DNA from: CBDFHJ01 sp965247635
GTDB taxonomy: Bacteria > Chloroflexota > Dehalococcoidia > Lucifugimonadales > Australimonadaceae
DNA length: 64,000 nt
Assembly: GCA_965247635.1 (NCBI GenBank)
Contig: CBDFHJ010000010.1
Span: 558,001 to 622,000 of the forward strand
Reading direction: 5' to 3'
Numbering within the stretch: position 1 is the first letter of the stretch; each line of letters starts with the position of its first letter. The notes beneath the pieces are model-generated. The model was not told where the DNA came from. It made no database searches and saw nothing but the letters and a program-made list of their open reading frames with translations. Positions 57,695 through 64,000 of the stretch are shown piece by piece. The position numbers were made by a program, and so were the translations under genes.

Positions 57695-58663
57695 TTACCT
57701 TGGCAGCGGCCGCCTCTCCTTCATCCCCAAGAGCGTCAGCACCTCTCGCGCCAGCGCTGCTTTGTCGTCGTCCGTCTGCATGATGGTGTTGGCCACGGCG
57801 GCTTGCATGCCCAGCGCCTCGATGGCGGGTGCGTGCTTTCGGTCCACCTCGTCGATCACCATCACGTCACACAGGCCCAGGTAGCGGCGAGCCACGCCCA
57901 CGCAGCTCACCTCTTCGCCCAGTTCCGCCATCATCTTGGCGGCGGGCCCCCGCAGTGCTTGGCCGCCCACGATGGGGCTGATGGCGATGCGCTTGCCTTT
58001 GAAAGAGGCTATCGCGTCTCGGACGCCGGGCACGGACAGGATGGGACCGATGCTCACGAGTGGATTGGAGGGGCAGAAGACGATGGCCCCGGCCGATGCC
58101 AACGCTTGCACGAAGCCTGGCGCCATTTCCGACGTGGCGGCGCCGTCGAACCGCACGCCCGTGATGCGCGGCTCGCACCCCCGGTGGACGAAGTACTCTT
58201 GAAAGGCCAGCTCGCCGTCGTCGGTCAGCGCCACGGTCCGAACGGGGTCGTCGCTCATTGGCGCCACGGCATGCTGAATGCCCAGGCGGCCGCACAGCTC
58301 TTGCGTGACCTCACTCAGGCTCCACCCTTGGCGCAGCAGGTCGGTGCGGCGGATATGAGTGGCCAGGTCGGCGTCGCCCAGACGGAACCACGCAGGCGCG
58401 CCGTACCGGTCCAGCGCCTCCAGGGCACGGAACGTCTCGCCGGAGAGCCCCCAGCCCGTCTCCGGGTTTGCCAGGCCGGCCAGGGTATACATGACTGTGT
58501 CGAGGTCGGGGCATACGTGCAGACCGTGGAAGGCCTCGTCGTCGCCGGTGTTGACCACGATGGTGAGGGCCTCCGGCGGCAGCACGCGCGCCAGGCCCAA
58601 CGTCAGCTTGGCGCCGCCGACACCGCCGGCTAGCGCAAGGATGTGATTTGGTGTGTTAGGCAT
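57695..58663 (-). CDS. cofD: 2-phospho-L-lactate transferase (F420 biosynthesis)
   Basis: A 322-residue CofD/FbiA. It transfers the activated phospho-acid to the deazaflavin precursor Fo. Family motifs: ILALAGGVGGAKLTLGLARV, TIVVNTGDDEAFHGLHVCPD, VMYTLAGLANPETGWGLSGE, and the late IVFCPSNPLVSIGPIL. Length is typical. It starts an apparent cofD-cofC-LLM transcription unit; the cofE ligase that adds glutamates is not in the window. Confidence 0.95.
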   Translation of the reverse strand: MPNTPNHILALAGGVGGAKLTLGLARVLPPEALTIVVNTGDDEAFHGLHVCPDLDTVMYTLAGLANPETGWGLSGETFRALEALDRYGAPAWFRLGDADLATHIRRTDLLRQGWSLSEVTQELCGRLGIQHAVAPMSDDPVRTVALTDDGELAFQEYFVHRGCEPRITGVRFDGAATSEMAPGFVQALASAGAIVFCPSNPLVSIGPILSVPGVRDAIASFKGKRIAISPIVGGQALRGPAAKMMAELGEEVSCVGVARRYLGLCDVMVIDEVDRKHAPAIEALGMQAAVANTIMQTDDDKAALAREVLTLLGMKERRPLPR

Positions 58664-58748
58664 CGTGATACGGGCCAGCTTCGGTGCGCGCTCGCCCTCG
58701 TAGCGATAGGCGTCCAGCCCCGGCCATGGCTATGGAAGCATCCCTCGT

Positions 58749-58788
58749 TGTCATTCCGAGGCCGCCACAGGCGGGTGAGGAATCTGGT
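58749..58788 (+). repeat. Left inverted end flanking the GIY-YIG gene
   Basis: TGTCATTCCGAGG through GAGGAATCTGGT. It is repeated inverted at 59125-59166 and supplies the stop codon of the GIY-YIG gene. Confidence 0.75.
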
Positions 58789-59098
58789 CCTCTCCCTTGC
58801 TCCAATCCTCACTGAGATCCCACCAATCGGGGTTCATGGTCCTGATCAAGGCCATCTTTTTGCTTCGTCGCCACGCTTTAACTTGCTTTTCTCGGGCGAT
58901 AGCCGAGAGGATGTCTGAAGAGGTCTCGTAGTAGACCAACCTGTTCAATCGGTAGTGGGCGGTAAATCCAGGGGCCAGCGACCCCTTGTGCTCATACACT
59001 CTCCGTTCGAGGTTGCTGGTCACTCCGACGTAAAGCGTGCGAGATATACCGGTCATGATGTAGACGTAGTATTGCCGCACATCCTGGTCCAAAAACAC
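58751..59098 (-). CDS. GIY-YIG nuclease domain protein
   Basis: A 115-residue single-domain GIY-YIG protein of the UPF0213/YhbQ type. The core reads YYVYIMTGISRTLYVGVTSN (the Y-Y-V-Y-I and L-Y-V-G-V halves of the motif), followed by Arg and His in LERRVYEHKGS and the Glu in IAREKQVKAWRRSKK. These cut or nick DNA. The start is a GTG at 59098 and the stop TGA is formed by the flanking repeat, so the last nine codons are repeat sequence. It separates cofH and cofD and is unrelated to F420. Confidence 0.85.
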   Translation of the reverse strand: MFLDQDVRQYYVYIMTGISRTLYVGVTSNLERRVYEHKGSLAPGFTAHYRLNRLVYYETSSDILSAIAREKQVKAWRRSKKMALIRTMNPDWWDLSEDWSKGEDQIPHPPVAASE

Positions 59099-59124
59099 GT
59101 TACATATGTCCAGGTTCCTCTAAT

Positions 59125-59166
59125 ACCAGATTCCTCGTCCCAGCTTCGCTGGGACGAGGAATGACA
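59125..59166 (-). repeat. Right inverted end flanking the GIY-YIG gene
   Basis: ACCAGATTCCTCG through CGAGGAATGACA, inverse of 58749-58788, with an internal GTCCCAGC/GCTGGGAC hairpin. Confidence 0.75.
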
Positions 59167-59184
59167 GCAACCCTTCTTCCTCCC

Positions 59185-60522
59185 TTACCCCCCTGCCTGC
59201 GCCAGCACCTCCGGCAGCGTGGGGCCGGCCAGCTTCGGCGCGCGCTCGCCCTCGTAGCGATAGGCGTCCAGCGTGATGAGCTTGCGGTACGAGCCGAACC
59301 ACTCCTCGGCGTTCTCGGCGGCCAGGTCCAGCGGCTCCGGCTCCGACGGCTCCTCCTCGAACACGCGACGAATGCCGTACAGCGTGGTCCGCTCCGCCGG
59401 CGTGCGTCCGATGTCGCGTATCCAGCGCCGCAGCTCCGATGGCGGCACCAGCTGCCCGTAGCCAGCCCCGGCCGACGTGGAGATACTCTCGTTGATGAGC
59501 GTCCCGCCCACGTCGTTGCATCCGGCGGCCAGTAGCAGTTGGGCCAGCTTGGGGCCTTCCTTGACCCACGAGCACTGGATGTTGGAGATGTGCCCGTGGA
59601 GCATGATGCGGGCGATGGCGTGCATCCGGACGACCTCCGCGCCCGTGGCGCCGGGCCTTGTGCCCTCGACCCGCCTGCTGAAGAACATGGGGGCCTCGGC
59701 GTGGACGAAGGAGAGGGGAACGAACTCGGTGAACCCGCCGGTAGCCTTCTGGATGTCGCGGAGGTAGGCCAGGTGACGGGCGCGGTCCACCGCCGACTCC
59801 ACGTGGCCGAACATGATGGTGGAGGTGGTAGGGATACCCAGGCGGTGCGCCGTGGTGATGACCTCGGTCCACTGGTCCACGGTGATGCGCCCAGGCGAGA
59901 TGCGGTCGCGGATGCCCTGGTCCAGGATCTCCGCCGACGTCCCCGGCAGGCTGCCCACGCCCGCGCCCTTCAGCCGCTGCAAGAACTCTTCGATGGAGCA
60001 GCGGGACCGGACGGCTCCATAGAGGACCTCCTCCGGCGAGAAGCCGTGGATGTGCAGGTCCGGCATCTCGGCTTTCAGCGCGTTGGTAAGGTCCACGTAC
60101 AGGTTGCCGTCCATCTTAGGCGGCAGGCCAGCCTGGATGCACACCTCGGTGGCGCCGAGCTCCCACGCCTCGCGGGCCCGGCGGATGATCTCGTTGAGGG
60201 GCAGGAAGTAGCCCTCCTCCTCCCGGTGGTCACGGCTGAAGGCACAGAAGCCGCACCGCTTGATGCAGACGTTGGTGAAGTTGATGTTGCGGTTCACCAC
60301 GTAGGTGACGGCGTCCCCCACGGCGCGGTGGCGAAGCTCGTCAGCCGTCGCCATCAGGGCCAGCAGCGCCGCGCCGCCGGCATCGAAGAGGCGCGCGCCC
60401 TCCTCGACCGTGACCTCGCCACCCGCCAACGCCTTGTCCAGGATGCGGGCCATGTCTGGCTCAACGCGCTGGAGCATGGCCTCCAGACCTGCCTGAAAGT
60501 ATGGAGAATTTGATTGGTCCAT
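59185..60522 (-). CDS. cofH: 5-amino-6-(D-ribitylamino)uracil--L-tyrosine 4-hydroxyphenyl transferase
   Basis: A 445-residue radical SAM enzyme, one of two that make the deazaflavin Fo. The [4Fe-4S] motif is C-x3-C-x2-C in NVCIKRCGFCAFSRDHREE, followed by ATEVCIQAGLPPKMDGNLYV and PGTSAEILDQGIRDRISPGR. The late INESISTSAGAGYGQL segment separates CofH from menaquinone enzymes of the same fold. It lies in the same direction as cofG upstream and cofD downstream, with repeat units in both gaps. Confidence 0.93.
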   Translation of the reverse strand: MDQSNSPYFQAGLEAMLQRVEPDMARILDKALAGGEVTVEEGARLFDAGGAALLALMATADELRHRAVGDAVTYVVNRNINFTNVCIKRCGFCAFSRDHREEEGYFLPLNEIIRRAREAWELGATEVCIQAGLPPKMDGNLYVDLTNALKAEMPDLHIHGFSPEEVLYGAVRSRCSIEEFLQRLKGAGVGSLPGTSAEILDQGIRDRISPGRITVDQWTEVITTAHRLGIPTTSTIMFGHVESAVDRARHLAYLRDIQKATGGFTEFVPLSFVHAEAPMFFSRRVEGTRPGATGAEVVRMHAIARIMLHGHISNIQCSWVKEGPKLAQLLLAAGCNDVGGTLINESISTSAGAGYGQLVPPSELRRWIRDIGRTPAERTTLYGIRRVFEEEPSEPEPLDLAAENAEEWFGSYRKLITLDAYRYEGERAPKLAGPTLPEVLAQAGG

Positions 60523-60899
60523 GGCCGTTTTTACTCCTTCCCTTTCTGCTGACTCCTAGTCCGATAAGTCCGACTTGTCGGGCTGAGAATGGAATCGGTC
60601 CGAAGGACTCCGGACTCCTTCGGAGAGCTCACCGTGAGCCCTTCATTTCCTGTCATTCTGAAGGAGTCCCGATAAGTCGGGACGACTGAAGAATCTCGTT
60701 CCCGAGAGGGTAAGGCGAGATTCTTCGCTTCGCTCAGAATGACAAGTGGAAGCTCTGTCACCCTGAGTCCGACGCAAACGGACGAAGGGTCTCGTTCCCG
60801 AGAGGGTAAGGCGAGATTCTTCGCTCAGAATGACAAGGGGTACTCCAGACAGATTCCTCATTTCTCAGTCCACCGAGGCCCTCAGAATGGCGGTGGCTA
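60523..60899. repeat. Repeat cluster between cofG and cofH
   Basis: This gap holds the palindrome CCGAAGGACTCCGG (about 60599), a full TGTCATTCT-type hairpin unit at 60651-60744, and a second at 60756-60835 that repeats the core CGTTCCCGAGAGGGTAAGGCG. No gene is visible. Confidence 0.75.
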
Positions 60900-62108
60900 T
60901 CATTGTTCTAGCTCCTGTTTCACCAGGCCGTCTTCGTCGGCCAGCTCAGCAACCCGCCGGGCGACCGCTTGAGGAAGCGGCCATTGAGGGGAGGTGACAT
61001 ACTCCGGGTATAGCGCCAGGCGCTCGCGGAGCCGATAGCCCGCCTCGGCCGTCAACTGACGCAGCCGGCTGACCTGCGGCCACGGCGCCTCCGGGTTGAT
61101 GAAGTCCTTGGTGAGGGGCGAGATGCCACCCCAGTCGTTGATGCCCGCCAGTAGGTAGGTCTGACAGCCGTCGACGTTCAGGTTAGGCGGCGCCTGAATG
61201 TTCATGTCCGGCCCCAGCAACAGGCGGGCCACGGCCAGCGTCCGAAGCATGTCCACCGTGGACGGCTCGTGGGCGCCGTGCATGCGGGTCCGCGGCTTGG
61301 CCCGGAAGTTCTGGATGATGACCTCCTGGATGTTCCCGTGGCGCGCGTGCTGTTCGCGGATGGCCAGCAGCGAGTCCACCCGCTCCCCTGGCGTCTCGCC
61401 GATGCCGATGAGAATGCCGGTGGTCATGGCCACGCCTAGCTCTCCGGCCAACGACAGGGTTCGCAAGCGGAGCTCCGGCGCCTTGCTCTCGGTCCCAAAG
61501 TGCGGGCCTCCGCGCTCCAGCAGCCGCGGGCTGACGTTCTCCAGCATGATGCCCATGCTGGCGTTGTGGGCGGCGATCGCCCGCATCTCCCCTTCGTCGA
61601 GCACGCCGCAGTTGGTGTGGGGCAGTAGGCCCGTCTCCCGCAGCACCAGCTCGCTCATGGCGGCCACGTAGGCGGGTGTGGAATCGTACCCCAGCGTGCG
61701 CAGCGTCTCCCGCATCTCGGGGTGGCGCCACTCCGGGTGGTCACCCAGGCTGAACAGCACTTCCTTACAGCCAAGGCGCGCGCCCTCGTGGGCCACGGCC
61801 AGCACCTCCTCCGGCGTCATGGTGTGGGCGCCGGGCTGTCCTGGCGCCTTGACGAAGGTGCAGTAGCCGCACCGGTCGCGGCACAAATTGGTCAGCGGAA
61901 TGAAGACCTTGCGGGAGTAGGTGACCCGGCGATGGGGGCGGGCCGAGCCGTTGAGCTGTCCTGCGGCTGCTATGACCGCGGCGAGGTCCGGCCCCTCGGC
62001 AGCCATGAGCGAGTAGCCGTCGGCCGCACCCAGGGCGCCGCCTGTCAGCGCCCGGTCCAGGGTGCGCTGGATGGGCTGAGTGGCGGAAGTTGTGGGGGAT
62101 TGGGCCAC
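60900..62108 (-). CDS. cofG: 7,8-didemethyl-8-hydroxy-5-deazariboflavin synthase subunit CofG
   Basis: A 402-residue radical SAM enzyme that closes the deazaflavin ring with CofH. The cluster motif is NLCRDRCGYCTFVKAPGQPG; GCKEVLFSLGDHPEWRHPEM, LPHTNCGVLDEGEM and IQNFRAKPRTRMHGAHEPS are family hallmarks. The start is GTG 62108 with GGAGAGG eight bases upstream; an ATG-led reading from 62279 would add 57 residues without similarity. It is the first gene of the F420 series on this strand. Confidence 0.93.
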   Translation of the reverse strand: MAQSPTTSATQPIQRTLDRALTGGALGAADGYSLMAAEGPDLAAVIAAAGQLNGSARPHRRVTYSRKVFIPLTNLCRDRCGYCTFVKAPGQPGAHTMTPEEVLAVAHEGARLGCKEVLFSLGDHPEWRHPEMRETLRTLGYDSTPAYVAAMSELVLRETGLLPHTNCGVLDEGEMRAIAAHNASMGIMLENVSPRLLERGGPHFGTESKAPELRLRTLSLAGELGVAMTTGILIGIGETPGERVDSLLAIREQHARHGNIQEVIIQNFRAKPRTRMHGAHEPSTVDMLRTLAVARLLLGPDMNIQAPPNLNVDGCQTYLLAGINDWGGISPLTKDFINPEAPWPQVSRLRQLTAEAGYRLRERLALYPEYVTSPQWPLPQAVARRVAELADEDGLVKQELEQ

Positions 62109-62319
62109 GAACCGTTCCTCTCCATCGAGTAAGCGATGGCCCCACGATGACGTGGGGAGTGAGGCACGATGGGCCCCTGCGAAGCGCGACATGATGGTAG
62201 CATGGCACCCTCGCCCGAGGCAAGGCGGAAGCGGCGTGACGCTGGGGATAGGCCCACCGTAACCCCGGTCATTGGGCACGGACCCACCGGCCTCCGGCTA
62301 GACGTCGCGAGAGGCCTTC

Positions 62320-62733
62320 ATGCTTGCCATGGACCTGAATATCGGACTGCTGGCAAAAACGGGGGTAGTGGCGGCCATGGCGGCGGTCGCTTACCCAACC
62401 CTTCGCCTGCTCGACACGTTGGTTGGCGACTGGATAGGGCCGGTCTGGCTCCTTTCGGCCTTTCTCCTACCGTTCTTCCTGGGAATAGCTCTCGGTAACA
62501 TGGCCCACGGACTACGCGGGGTTGCGACCGGCGGGGTGGCCGGTATCTTGATAACGATCGCGCCCATCGCGCTCCTTTTGGTGGTGGGTGACGTTTTCGA
62601 CGACGGAGTGGACTCGGTGGACGGCCCGCTGCTGACGCTGCTATTCGCGCCGCTGGCGATGGCCATGGGGTCGCTGGCCCTGCCCATGGGCGTGTCGGTA
62701 CGCGCGTATCGCCGCCCAGTCGGGCAGGGGTAG
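62320..62733 (+). CDS. Small multipass membrane protein
   Basis: A 137-residue hypothetical protein with three or four membrane helices (TGVVAAMAAVAYPTLRLL, IGPVWLLSAFLLPFFLGIAL, GGVAGILITIAPIALLLVVG, TLLFAPLAMAMGSLALPMGV). An acidic loop DVFDDGVDSVDG lies between the third and fourth. ATG 62320 or 62329 may start it. It is divergent from cofG. I recognise no family. Confidence 0.65.
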   Translation: MLAMDLNIGLLAKTGVVAAMAAVAYPTLRLLDTLVGDWIGPVWLLSAFLLPFFLGIALGNMAHGLRGVATGGVAGILITIAPIALLLVVGDVFDDGVDSVDGPLLTLLFAPLAMAMGSLALPMGVSVRAYRRPVGQG

Positions 62734-62743
62734 GGGACCTTGC

Positions 62744-62772
62744 TTGACACTGCGGCGGCCCAAGCGTAGTTT
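62744..62772 (+). promoter_or_regulatory. Shared-type promoter of Rieske paralog 5
   Basis: TTGACA (62744-62749), a 17-base spacer ending AAGCG and TAGTTT (62767-62772), 80 bases before the ATG. The last hexamer differs by one base from the TAGGTT of the other four copies. Confidence 0.75.
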
Positions 62773-62851
62773 CACCGTAGTTAAGAAGCCCCGTGGGCGT
62801 TGCATCCCTTAAAGTACACGTTTTCGCGCTAGCCAGAGCAGGAGGAACGAA

Positions 62852-64000
62852 ATGGCACTAGAGACCGGGACTTGGAACGGCACGGCGCTGGTTGACCGAG
62901 CGCAAGGTCTGGTGAGCCGGGACATCTTCGTGGACGCGGAGCTGTACGAAATCGAGAAGGAGCGGGTGTTCGCCCGCTGCTGGCTCTTCGTGGGGTTCGC
63001 GGACCAAGTCAAGAAGCCGGGCGACTACTTCGTCTCACGCATGGGGGAGGAGTCGGTCATCCTGAGCCGAGACCGCGACAACACGATTCACGTGTTCCTG
63101 AACTCGTGCCGCCACCGAGGAATGAAGGTATGCCGGTACGACGAGGGGAACACGCCGGTGTTCACGTGCCCGTACCACGGGTGGAGCTACGCGGGTGATG
63201 GGTCGCTGGTGGGCGTGCCCCGGTACAAGGACGCGTACCGGGAGGAGCTGGACAAGTCGCAATGGGGACTCGTCGAGGTCGCGCAGTTGGCCAACTTCCA
63301 CGGCGCCATCTGGGCTACGTGGGACCCCACCGCACCGACCTTTGAAGAGTACATCGGCGATAACGAGCCGGGGCAGCGTATGCATCTGAACAAGCCAGAC
63401 GGGAGCGAAGCGGATATCGAGGTGCTCGGGCTGGTCAAGTGGCTGTTCTCGTCCAACTGGAAGTTTGGGGCAGAGAACTTCCTAGGCGACGGCTACCACG
63501 GCATCCCGACCCACCAATCGGTCCAGATCGTGGGCATCAACCCCGGCGGAGGACAGGGCCGGACGCAAGCCAACAATATAAGGGTCCGCGAGATGTCCAA
63601 TAACTTCGACGTTTCGCACCACGGCTCCGGTCAGCTCAGCTTCCGAATAGCACCCGAGGACCTGGAGTATGCGTCAAGCTTCCAGAACCCGATTGTGGAT
63701 GAATACTTCCGCGAGGCCCACATGCGACGCCGGGAAGTATTAGGACTGAACTCCCGGCTGCGGTCGGCGAACGGGAACACCTTCCCCAACGGTACCCAGG
63801 GGACCAACAACAGCATCTGCGTGTGGCACCCCGCCGGGGCCGATTGGACGGAGTGCTGGCGGTGGTACTGGGTGCACCACGACATGCCGCAGGAGGCAAA
63901 AGACGCCTTGCGACACTACTTCATGCGATACGGCGGGCCGGCGGGCCTCACCGAGTCGGACGACATGGAGAATTGGAACTACGCCCACAAGGCCAGCAAG
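62852..64000 (+). CDS. Rieske ring-hydroxylating oxygenase alpha subunit, paralog 5 (partial)
   Basis: The first 383 codons of a fifth alpha subunit, cut by the right window edge; it is the only copy on the plus strand. ATG 62852 has GGAGG seven bases upstream. It keeps C86/H88, C106/H109, the histidines in GDGYHGIPTHQS and the acidic motif LTESDDMENW. It is closest to paralog 1 over its whole visible length (shared GINPGGGQGRTQAN and MRRREVLG segments), so these two are probably the most recent duplicates. Confidence 0.92.
   Translation, partial: MALETGTWNGTALVDRAQGLVSRDIFVDAELYEIEKERVFARCWLFVGFADQVKKPGDYFVSRMGEESVILSRDRDNTIHVFLNSCRHRGMKVCRYDEGNTPVFTCPYHGWSYAGDGSLVGVPRYKDAYREELDKSQWGLVEVAQLANFHGAIWATWDPTAPTFEEYIGDNEPGQRMHLNKPDGSEADIEVLGLVKWLFSSNWKFGAENFLGDGYHGIPTHQSVQIVGINPGGGQGRTQANNIRVREMSNNFDVSHHGSGQLSFRIAPEDLEYASSFQNPIVDEYFREAHMRRREVLGLNSRLRSANGNTFPNGTQGTNNSICVWHPAGADWTECWRWYWVHHDMPQEAKDALRHYFMRYGGPAGLTESDDMENWNYAHKASK

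Larger units (their letters stand above)
58749..59166 (-). mobile_element. Inverted-repeat unit carrying a GIY-YIG gene
   Basis: A 418-bp unit: inverted TGTCATTCC...AATCTGGT ends at 58749-58788 and 59125-59166, enclosing a single GIY-YIG nuclease gene and nothing else. It splits cofH from cofD. It is reminiscent of mobile repeats moved by a resident nuclease, but no transposase or target duplication is evident, so mobility is inference. Confidence 0.5.

Overview
The window looks like a piece of a GC-rich, free-living Chloroflexota-type chromosome. The SAR202/Dehalococcoidia side is my best guess, from gene content alone: coenzyme F420 biosynthesis with F420-type oxidoreductases, split glycine decarboxylase (gcvPA/gcvPB), ferredoxin-dependent 2-oxoacid oxidoreductase, a selenocysteine tRNA, and an expanded set of Rieske ring-hydroxylating oxygenase alpha subunits. 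No rRNA gene or other phylogenetic marker is present, so this placement is inference.

Layout. 1-4.1 kb: end of an ABC ATPase gene, a GrpB-family protein, a molybdopterin oxidoreductase, and an anti-sigma gene divergent from an ECF sigma gene that a complete IS256-family element has split. 4.3-10.8 kb: central metabolism (korAB, citrate synthase), a MidA-like methyltransferase and a peroxiredoxin whose active-site codon is TGA. 10.8-18.6 kb: repeats, the glycine cleavage operon (gcvT-gcvH-small gene-gcvPA-gcvPB), an EVE-domain protein, FabI and an SDR. 19-26 kb: hydrolases, an aldo/keto reductase, a TatD-like nuclease, a peptide-type binding lipoprotein and thioredoxin, ending at selC. 26-47 kb: an accessory zone with four Rieske alpha-subunit paralogs on the minus strand. 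Between them lie MsrA, a Gfo/Idh/MocA-fold protein, a collagen-like beta-propeller lipoprotein, an FAH-family protein, an NHL protein, a MoxR/DUF58/DUF4129 membrane operon and alpha/beta hydrolases. 47-55 kb: a homocysteine methyltransferase-like protein, an MFS exporter, an unassigned structured RNA and lutABC. 55-62 kb: a DtxR-type regulator and a cofG-cofH-cofD-cofC-LLM oxidoreductase series. 62.8 kb to the end: a fifth Rieske paralog, cut by the window edge.

What ties it together. All five Rieske genes carry their own copy of one promoter (TTGACA, 17-bp spacer, TAGGTT or TAGTTT), and their 5' halves are almost identical, so they look like a dispersed, co-regulated family sharing one electron supply encoded elsewhere. 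The selC gene supports reading the peroxiredoxin TGA as selenocysteine. Two 3'-half copies of selC lie downstream in direct orientation, and the farther one closes a 6.3-kb accessory block like an old tRNA-targeted insertion. Intergenic space is filled by at least three repeat families: a 169-bp unit, a MITE-like element, and TGTCATTCC palindromes. A GIY-YIG nuclease gene sits exactly between two inverted copies of the last of these.
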